Below, one piece after another: positions 55,601 to 64,000 of a stretch of DNA of 64,000 bases. The notes under the pieces are model-generated. The model searched no databases. It saw only the letters and a program-made list of their open reading frames with translations, and had not been told where the DNA came from. Each line of letters opens with the position of its first letter. The first letter of the stretch is position 1. The DNA lies in the NCBI GenBank assembly GCA_032718475.1, contig JAUCBJ010004579.1:21527-85526 (forward strand), written 5' to 3'. The DNA comes from Nemertoderma westbladi (Eukaryota; Xenacoelomorpha; Nemertodermatida; Nemertodermatidae). The translations under genes and the position numbers were made by a program.

Positions 55601-58600
55601 CCCTTTCACCTCCCTTATTTCCTTTTCACATCCCTATTTCCTTTCCCCCCCCCCCTTATTTCCCTTTCACCTCCCTTATTTCCCTTTCACCTCCCTAATT
55701 TCCTTTTCACCACCCTTATTTCCTTTTATCCTCCCTTATTTCCCTTTCACCTCCCTTATTTCCTTTTCACCTCTCTTATTTCCCTTTCACCTCCCTTATT
55801 TCCTTTTCACCTCCCTTATTTCCCTTTCACCTCCCTTATTTCCCTTTCACTTCCCTCATTTCCTTTTCACCTCTCTTATTTCCCTTTCACCTCCCTTATT
55901 TCCTTTTCACCTCCCTTATTTCCCTTTCACCTCCCTTATTTCCCTTTATCCTCCCTTATTTCCCTTTCACCTCCCTTATTTCCTTTTCACCTCTCTTATT
56001 TCCCTTTCACCTCCCTTATTTCCTTTTCACCTCCCTTATTTCCCTTTCACCTCCCTTATTTCCCTTTCACTTCCCTCATTTCCTTTTCACCTCTCTTATT
56101 TCCCTTTCACCTCCCTTATTTCCTTTTCACCTCCCTTATTTCCCTTTCACCTCCCTTATTTCCCTTTCACCTCCCTTATTTCCTTTTCACCTCCCTTATT
56201 TCCCTTTCCCCCCCCCCTTATTTCCCTTTCACCTCCCTTATTTCCCTTTATCCTCCGGCCTCCCTTATTTCCCTTTCACCTCCCTTATTTCCTTTTCACA
56301 TCCCTTATTTCCCTTTCACCTCCCTTATTTCCCTTTCACTTCCCTCATTTCCTTTTCACCTCTCTTATTTCCCTTTCACCTCCCTTATTTCCCTTTCACT
56401 TCCCTCATTTCCTTTTCACCTCTCTCATTTCCCTTTCACCTCCCTTATTTCCCTTTCACTTCCCTCATTTCCTTTTCACCTCTCTTATTTCCCTTTCACC
56501 TCCCTTATTTCCCTTTAACTTCCCTCATTTCCTTTTCACCTCCCTTATTTCCTTTTCACCTCCCTTATTTCCTTTTCACCTCCCTTATTTCCCTTTCTCC
56601 CCCCTTATTTCCCTTTCACCTCCCTTATTTCCTTTTCACCTTCCTTATTTCCCTTTCACCTCCCTTATTTCCCTTTCACCTCCCTTATTTCCCTTTCCCC
56701 CCCTTATTTCCCTTTCTCCCCCCTTATTTCCCTTTCACCTCCCTTATTTCCCTTTCAATTCCCTCATTTCCTTTTCACCTCCCTTATTTCCTTTTCACCT
56801 CCCATATTTCCCTTTCACCTCCCTTATTTCCTTTTCACCTCCCTTATTTCCCTTTCACCTCCCTTATTTCCCTTTCACCTCCCTTATTTCCCTTTCACCT
56901 CCCTTATTTCCTTTTCACCTCCCTTATTTCCCTTTCTCCCCCCTTATTTCCCTTTCTCCCCCCTTATTTCCCTTTCACCTCCCTTATTTCCTTTTCACCT
57001 CCCTTATTTCCTTTTCACCTCCCATATTTCCCTTTCACCTCCCTTATTTCCTTTTCACCTCCCTTATTTCCCTTTATCCTCCGGCCTCCCTTATTTCCCT
57101 TTCACCTCCCTTATTTCCTTTTCACAACCCTTATTTCCCTTTCACCTCCCTTATTTCCCTTTCACCTCCCTTATTTCCCTTTCACCTCCCTTATTTCCTT
57201 TTCACAACCCTTATTTCCCTTTCACCTCCCTTATTTCCCTTTCACCTCCCTTATTTCCGTTTCTCCCCCCTTATTTCCCTTTCACCTCCCTTATTTCCCT
57301 TTCACTTCCCTCATTTCCTTTTCACCTCCCTTATTTCCTTTTCACCTCCCATATTTCCCTTTCACCTCCCTTATTTCCTTTTCACCTCCCTTATTTCCCT
57401 TTCACCTCCCTTATTTCCCTTTCACCTCCCTTATTTCCCTTTCACCTCCCTTATTTCATTTTCACCTCCCTTATTTCCCTTTCTCCCCCCTTATTTCCCT
57501 TTCACCTCCCTTATTTCCCTTTCACTTCCCTCATTTCCTTTTCACCTCCCTTATTTCCCTTTCACTTCCCTCATTTCCTTTTCACCTCTCTTATTTCCCT
57601 TTCACCTCCCTTATTTCCTTTTCACCTCCCTTATTTCCCTTTCACCTCCCTTATTTCCTTTTCACCTCTCTTATTTTCCTTTCACCTCCCTTATTTCCTT
57701 TTCACCTCCCTTATTTCCCTTTCACCTCCATTATTTCCCTTTCACTTCCCTCATTTCCCTTTCACCTCTCTTATTTCCTTTTCACCTCCCTTATTTCCTT
57801 TTCACCTCCCTTATTTCCTTTTCACCTCTCTTATTTCCCTTTCACCTCTCTTATTTCCTTTTCACCTCCCTTATTTCCTTTTCACCTCTCTTATTTCCCT
57901 TTCACTTCCCTTATTTCCTTTTCACCTCCCTTATTTCCCTTTCTCCTCCCTTATTTCCCTTTCACCTCCCTTATTTCCTTTTCACATCTCTTATTTCCCT
58001 TTCACCTCCCTTATTTCCCTTTCACCCCCCTTATTTCCCTTTCACCTCCCTAATTTCCTTTTCACCACCCTTATTTCCCTTTATCCTCCCTTATTTCCCT
58101 TTCACCTCCCTTATTTCCTTTCCACCTCTCTTATTTCCCTTTCACCTCCCCTCATTTCCTTTTCACCTCCCCTTATTTCCCTTTCACCTCCCTTATTTCC
58201 CTTTCTCCTCCCTTATTTCCTTGTCACCTCTCTTATTTCCCTTTCACCTCCCTTATTTCCTTTTCACATCCCTATTTCCTTTTCACCTCTCTTATTTCCC
58301 TTTCACCTTCCTTATTTCCCTTTCACCTCCCTGATTTCCCTTTCACCTCCCTGATTTCCCTTCCACTTCTCTTATTTCCTTTTCACCTCCCTTATTTCCT
58401 TTTCACCTCTCTTATTTCCCTTTCACCTCCCCTCATTTCCTTTTCACCTCCCCTTATTTCCCTTTCACCTCCCTTATTTCCCTTTCTCCTCCCTTATTTC
58501 CTTTTCACCTCTCTTATTTCCCTTTCACCTCCCTTATTTCCTTTTCACATCCCTATTTCCTTTCCCCCCCCCCTTATTTCCCTTTCACCTCCCTTATTTC

Positions 58601-61600
58601 CCTTTCACCTCCCTAATTTCCTTTTCACCACCCTTATTTCCTTTTATCCTCCCTTATTTCCCTTTCACCTCCCTTATTTCCTTTTCACCTCTCTTATTTC
58701 CCTTTCACCTCCCTTATTTCCTTTTCACCTCCCTTATTTCCCTTTCACCTCCCTTATTTCCCTTTCACTTCCCTCATTTCCTTTTCACCTCTCTTATTTC
58801 CCTTTCACCTCCCTTATTTCCTTTTCACCTCCCTTATTTCCCTTTCACCTCCCTTATTTCCCTTTATCCTCCCTTATTTCCCTTTCACCTCCCTTATTTC
58901 CTTTTCACCTCTCTTATTTCCCTTTCACCTCCCTTATTTCCTTTTCACCTCCCTTATTTCCCTTTCACCTCCCTTATTTCCCTTTCACTTCCCTCATTTC
59001 CTTTTCACCTCTCTTATTTCCCTTTCACCTCCCTTATTTCCTTTTCACCTCCCTTATTTCCCTTTCACCTCCCTTATTTCCCTTTCACCTCCCTTATTTC
59101 CTTTTCACCTCCCTTATTTCCCTTTCCCCCCCCCCTTATTTCCCTTTCACCTCCCTTATTTCCCTTTATCCTCCGGCCTCCCTTATTTCCCTTTCACCTC
59201 CCTTATTTCCTTTTCACATCCCTTATTTCCCTTTCACCTCCCTTATTTCCCTTTCACTTCCCTCATTTCCTTTTCACCTCTCTTATTTCCCTTTCACCTC
59301 CCTTATTTCCCTTTCACTTCCCTCATTTCCTTTTCACCTCTCTCATTTCCCTTTCACCTCCCTTATTTCCCTTTCACCTCCCTTATTTCCTTTTCACCTC
59401 TCCTTATTTCCCTTTCACCTCCCTTATTTCCCTTTCACCTCCCTTATTTCCCTTTCCCCCCCTTATTTCCCTTTCTCCCCCCTTATTTCCCTTTCACCTC
59501 CCTTATTTCCCTTTCACTTCCCTCATTTCCTTTTCACCTCCCTTATTTCCCTTTCACCTCCCTTATTTCCTTTTCACCACCCTTATTTCCCTTTCTCCTC
59601 CCTTATTTCCCTTTCACCTCCCTTATTTCCTTTTCACCTCTCTTATTTCCCTTTCACCTCCCTTATTTCCTTTTCACCTCCCTTATTTCCCTTTCACCTC
59701 CCTTATTTCCCTTTCACTTCCCTCATTTCCTTTTCACCTCTCTTATTTCCCTTTCACCTCCCTTATTTCCTTTTCACCTCCCTTATTTCCCTTTCACCTC
59801 CCTTATTTCCCTTTATCCTCCCTTATTTCCCTTTCACCTCCCTTATTTCCTTTTCACCTCTCTTATTTCCCTTTCACCTCCCTTATTTCCTTTTCACCTC
59901 CCTTATTTCCCTTTCACCTCCCTTATTTCCCTTTCACTTCCCTCATTTCCTTTTCACCTCTCTTATTTCCCTTTCACCTCCCTTATTTCCTTTTCACCTC
60001 CCTTATTTCCCTTTCACCTCCCTTATTTCCCTTTCACCTCCCTTATTTCCTTTTCACCTCCCTTATTTCCCTTTCCCCCCCCCCTTATTTCCCTTTCACC
60101 TCCCTTATTTCCCTTTATCCTCCGGCCTCCCTTATTTCCCTTTCACCTCCCTTATTTCCTTTTCACATCCCTTATTTCCCTTTCACCTCCCTTATTTCCC
60201 TTTCACTTCCCTCATTTCCTTTTCACCTCTCTTATTTCCCTTTCACCTCCCTTATTTCCCTTTCACCTCCCTTATTTCCTTTTCACCTCCCTTATTTCCT
60301 TTTCACCTCCCTTATTTCCCTTTCACCTCCCTTATTTCCCTTTCACCTCCCTTATTTCCCTTTTCACCTCCCTTATTTCCCTTTCACCTCCCTTATTTCC
60401 CTTTCACTTCCCTCATTTCCTTTTCACCTCCCTTATTTCCTTTTCACCTCCCTTATTTCCCTTTCACCTCCCTTATTTCCCTTTTCACCTCCCTTATTTC
60501 CCTTTCACCTCCCTTATTTCCTTTTCACCTCCCTTATTTCCCTTTCACCTCCCTTATTTCCCTTTCACCTCCCTTATTTCCCTTTCCCCTCCCTTATTTC
60601 CCTTTCTCCCCCCTTATTTCCCTTTCACCTCCCTTATTTCCCTTTCACCTCCCTTATTTCCTTTCACCTCCCTATTTCCCTTTCACCTCCCTTATTTCCT
60701 TTTCACCTCCCATATTTCCCTTTCACCTCCCTTATTTCCTTTTCACCTCCCTTATTTCCCTTTCACCTCCCTTATTTCCCTTTCACCTCCCTTATTTCCC
60801 TTTCACCTCCCTTATTTCCCTTTCACCTCCCTTATTTCCCTTTTCACCTCCCTTATTTCCCTTTCCCCCCTTATTTCCCTTTCACCTCCCTTATTTCCCT
60901 TTCACCTCCCTTATTTCCTTTTCACCTCCCTTATTTCCTTTTCACCTCCCTTATTTCCCTTTCACCTCCCTTATTTCCTTTTCACCTCCCTTATTTCCCT
61001 TTATCCTCCGGCCTCCCTTATTTCCCTTTCACCTCCCTTATTTCCTTTTCACATCCCTTATTTCCCTTTCACCTCCCTTATTTCCCTTTCACCTCCCTTA
61101 TTTCCCTTTCACCTCCCTTATTTCCTTTTCACCACCCTTATTTCCCTTTCACCTCCCTTATTTCCCTTTCACCTCCCTTATTTCCGTTTCTCCCCCCTTA
61201 TTTCCCTTTCACCTCCCTTATTTCCCTTTCACTTCCCTCATTTCCTTTTCACCTCCCTTATTTCCTTTTCACCTCCCTTATTTCCCTTTCACCTCCCTTA
61301 TTTCCTTTTCACCTCCCTTATTTCCCTTTCACCTCCCTTATTTCCCTTTCACCTCCCTTATTTCCCTTTCACCTCCCTTATTTCCTTTTCACCTCCCTTA
61401 TTTCCCTTTCTCCTCCCTTATTTCCCTTTCACCTCCCTTATTTCCCTTTCACTTCCCTCATTTCCTTTTCACCTCCCTTATTTCCTTTTCACCTCCCTTA
61501 TTTCCCTTTCACCTCCCTTATTTCCTTTTCACATCCCTTATTTCCCTTTCCTCCCCTCCCTTATTTCCCTTTCACCTCCCTTATTTCCTTTTCACCTCCC

Positions 61601-64000
61601 TTATTTCCCTTTCACCTCCCTTATTTCCCTTTCACCTCCCTTATTTCCCTTTCACCTCCCTTATTTCCCTTTCACCTCCCTTATTTCCCTTTCACCTCCC
61701 TTATTTCCCTTTCACCTCCCTCATTTCCTTTTCACCTCCCTTATTTCCTTTTCACCTCCCTTATTTCCCTTTCACCTCCCTTATTTCCTTTTCACCTCCC
61801 TTATTTCCCTTTCACCTCCCTTATTTCCCTTTCACCTCCCTTATTTCCCTTTCACCTCCCTTATTTCCCTTTCACCTCCCTTATTTCCCTTTCACCTCCC
61901 TTATTTCCCTTTCTCCTCCCTTATTTCCCTTTCACCTCCCTTATTTCCCTTTCACCTCCCTTATTTCCCTTTCACCTCCCTTATTTCCTTTTCACCTCCC
62001 TTATTTCCTTTTCACCTCCCTTATTTCCCTTTCACCTCCCTTATTTCCTTTTCACCTCCCTTATTTCCCTTTCACCTCCCTTATTTCCCTTTCACCTCCC
62101 TTATTTCCTTTTCACCTCCCTTATTTCCCTTTCACCTCCCTTATTTCCCTTTCACCTCCCTTATTTCCCTTTCACCTCCCTTATTTCCCTTTCACCTCCC
62201 TTATTTCCCTTTCACCTCCCTTATTTCCCTTTCACCTCCCTTATTTCCCTTTCACCTCCCTTATTTCCCTTTCACCTCCCTTATTTCCCTTTCACCTCCC
62301 TTATTTCCCTTTCACCTCCCTTATTTCCCTTTCACCTCCCTTATTTCCCTTTCACCTCCCTTATTTCCCTTTCACCTCCCTTATTTCCTTTTCACCTCCC
62401 TTATTTCCCTTTCACCTCCCTTATTTCCCTTTTCACCTCCCTTATTTCCCTTTCACCTCCCTTATTTCCTTTTCACCTCCCTTATTTCCCTTTCACCTCC
62501 CTTATTTCCTTTTCACCTCCCTTATTTCCCTTTCACCTCCCTTATTTCCCTTTCACCTCCCTTATTTCCCTTTCACCTCCCTTATTTCCTTTTCACCTCC
62601 CTTATTTCCCTTTCACCTCCCTTATTTCCTTTTCACCTCCCTTATTTCCCTTTCACCTCCCTTATTTCCCTTTCACTTCCCTCATTTCCTTTTCACCTCT
62701 CTTATTTCCCTTTCACCTCCCTTATTTCCTTTTCACCTCCCTTATTTCCCTTTCACCTCCCTTATTTCCTTTTCACCTCCCTTATTTCCCTTTCACCTCC
62801 CTTATTTCCTTTTCACCTCCCTTATTTCCCTTTCACCTCCCTTATTTCCCTTTCACCTCCCTTATTTCCCTTTCACCTCCCTTATTTCCCTTTCACCTCC
62901 CTTATTTCCCTTTCACCTCCCTTATTTCCTTTTCACCTCCCTTATTTCCCTTTCACCTCCCTTATTTCCCTTTCACCTCCCTTATTTCCTTTTCACCTCC
63001 CTTATTTCCCTTTCACCTCCCTTATTTCCCTTTCACCTCCCTTATTTCCTTTTCACCTCCCTTATTTCCCTTTCACCTCCCTTATTTCCCTTTCACCTCC
63101 CTTATTTCCTTTTCACCTCCCTTATTTCCCTTTCACCTCCCTTATTTCCTTTTCACCTCCCTTATTTCCCTTTCACCTCCCTTATTTCCTTTTCACCTCC
63201 CTTATTTCCTTTTCACCTCCCTTATTTCCCTTTCACCTCCCTTATTTCCCTTTCACCTCCCTTATTTCCCTTTCACCTCCCTTATTTCCTTTTCACCTCC
63301 CTTATTTCCCTTTCACCTCCCTTATTTCCTTTTCACCTCCCTTATTTCCCTTTCACCTCCCTTATTTCCCTTTCACCTCCCTTATTTCCTTTTCACCTCC
63401 CTTATTTCCCTTTCACCTCCCTTATTTCCCTTTCACCTCCCTTATTTCCTTTTCACCTCCCTTATTTCCCTTTCACCTCCCTTATTTCCTTTTCACCTCC
63501 CTTATTTCCCTTTCACCTCCCTTATTTCCTTTTCACCTCCCTTATTTCCCTTTCACCTCCCTTATTTCCCTTTCACCTCCCTTATTTCCCTTTTCACCTC
63601 CCTTATTTCCCTTTCACCTCCCTTATTTCCCTTTCACCTCCCTTATTTCCCTTTCACCTCCCTTATTTCCTTTTCACCTCCCTTATTTCCCTTTCACCTC
63701 CCTTATTTCCCTTTCACCTCCCTTATTTCCTTTTCACCTCCCTTATTTCCCTTTCACCTCCCTTATTTCCCTTTCACCTCCCTTATTTCCCTTTCACCTC
63801 CCTTATTTCCTTTTCACCTCCCTTATTTCCCTTTCACCTCCCTTATTTCCCTTTCACCTCCCTTATTTCCTTTTCACCTCCCTTATTTCCCTTTCACCTC
63901 CCTTATTTCCTTTTCACCTCCCTTATTTCCCTTTCACCTCCCTTATTTCCTTTTCACCTCCCTTATTTCCCTTTCACCTCCCTTATTTCCTTTTCACCTC
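52624..64000 (+). repeat. 20-bp pyrimidine-rich satellite, over 11 kb, continues past window end
   Basis: Unit CCTCCCTTATTTCCYTTTCA repeated roughly 570 times. The strand is about 90 percent pyrimidine. The Y position (C or T), CTCTTATT and TTCCCTCATT variants mark blocks. Larger structure exists: a rare TCCTCCGGCCTCCC unit occurs near 56255, 57078, 59171, 60120 and 61009, and a run with two CCTGATTTCC units at about 55410 recurs at about 58330, so some 1.6-1.9 kb was duplicated 2.92 kb away. From about 61.5 kb rightwards units are almost uniform. Open frames of up to 971 codons are compositional. Confidence 0.97.

Overview
This window looks like nuclear DNA of an invertebrate animal, probably marine. 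The evidence is an intron-containing S-adenosylmethionine synthetase gene with animal-type splice sites, a rhodopsin-like seven-transmembrane receptor, and a mobile-element mix (BEL/Pao, Ty3-like, non-LTR LINEs, a Crypton-like tyrosine-recombinase element, tRNA-derived SINE-like repeats) typical of such genomes. The species cannot be named from sequence alone. No bacterial operon, CRISPR array or rRNA is present.

Layout. 1-4023: a tandem repeat, a 130-bp palindrome, then a 2.9-kb element with 31-bp terminal inverted repeats (TIRs) carrying a tyrosine recombinase (minus strand). 5663-13865: a structurally complete BEL/Pao LTR retrotransposon (minus) with 461-bp LTRs, a CCCAT target duplication, frameshifts between its ORFs and a second, polyA-tailed retro-insertion inside pol. 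14950-17715: SINE-like copies, LINE fragments and a degenerate minisatellite. 18245-25283: a single-exon GPCR gene cut in two by a Ty3-like LTR element (18823-24861, minus) with a TACC target duplication; the host reading frame matches on both sides. 27506-32640: a decayed non-LTR element (minus) with ULP1-type peptidase, reverse transcriptase and restriction-like endonuclease parts, itself interrupted by a LINE at 28310-29614. 34575-36185: a second, inverted copy of that LINE.

37347-49831 is the locus of the S-adenosylmethionine synthetase gene (minus strand), of which only the last four coding exons lie in the window (45470 down to 42049). It shows a tandem duplication: a truncated second copy of two exons (38805-39493) sits between two blocks of one 34-bp minisatellite, the first block repeating the variant order of the start of the second. 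Upstream of the real exons, in what should be intron or 5' flank, lies a 57-bp minisatellite (about 68 copies). 49935-50993 is another LINE fragment. From 52624 to the window end, over 11 kb, runs a 20-bp pyrimidine-rich satellite with internal kilobase-scale duplications.

The only non-mobile genes supported are the partial S-adenosylmethionine synthetase and the interrupted GPCR. The very long ORFs across the three minisatellites arise because array period or composition avoids stop codons, and they are not annotated as genes. The main story is nested insertion and tandem duplication: an element within an element (three cases), an insertion that splits a receptor gene, and a duplication whose breakpoint falls inside an exon.
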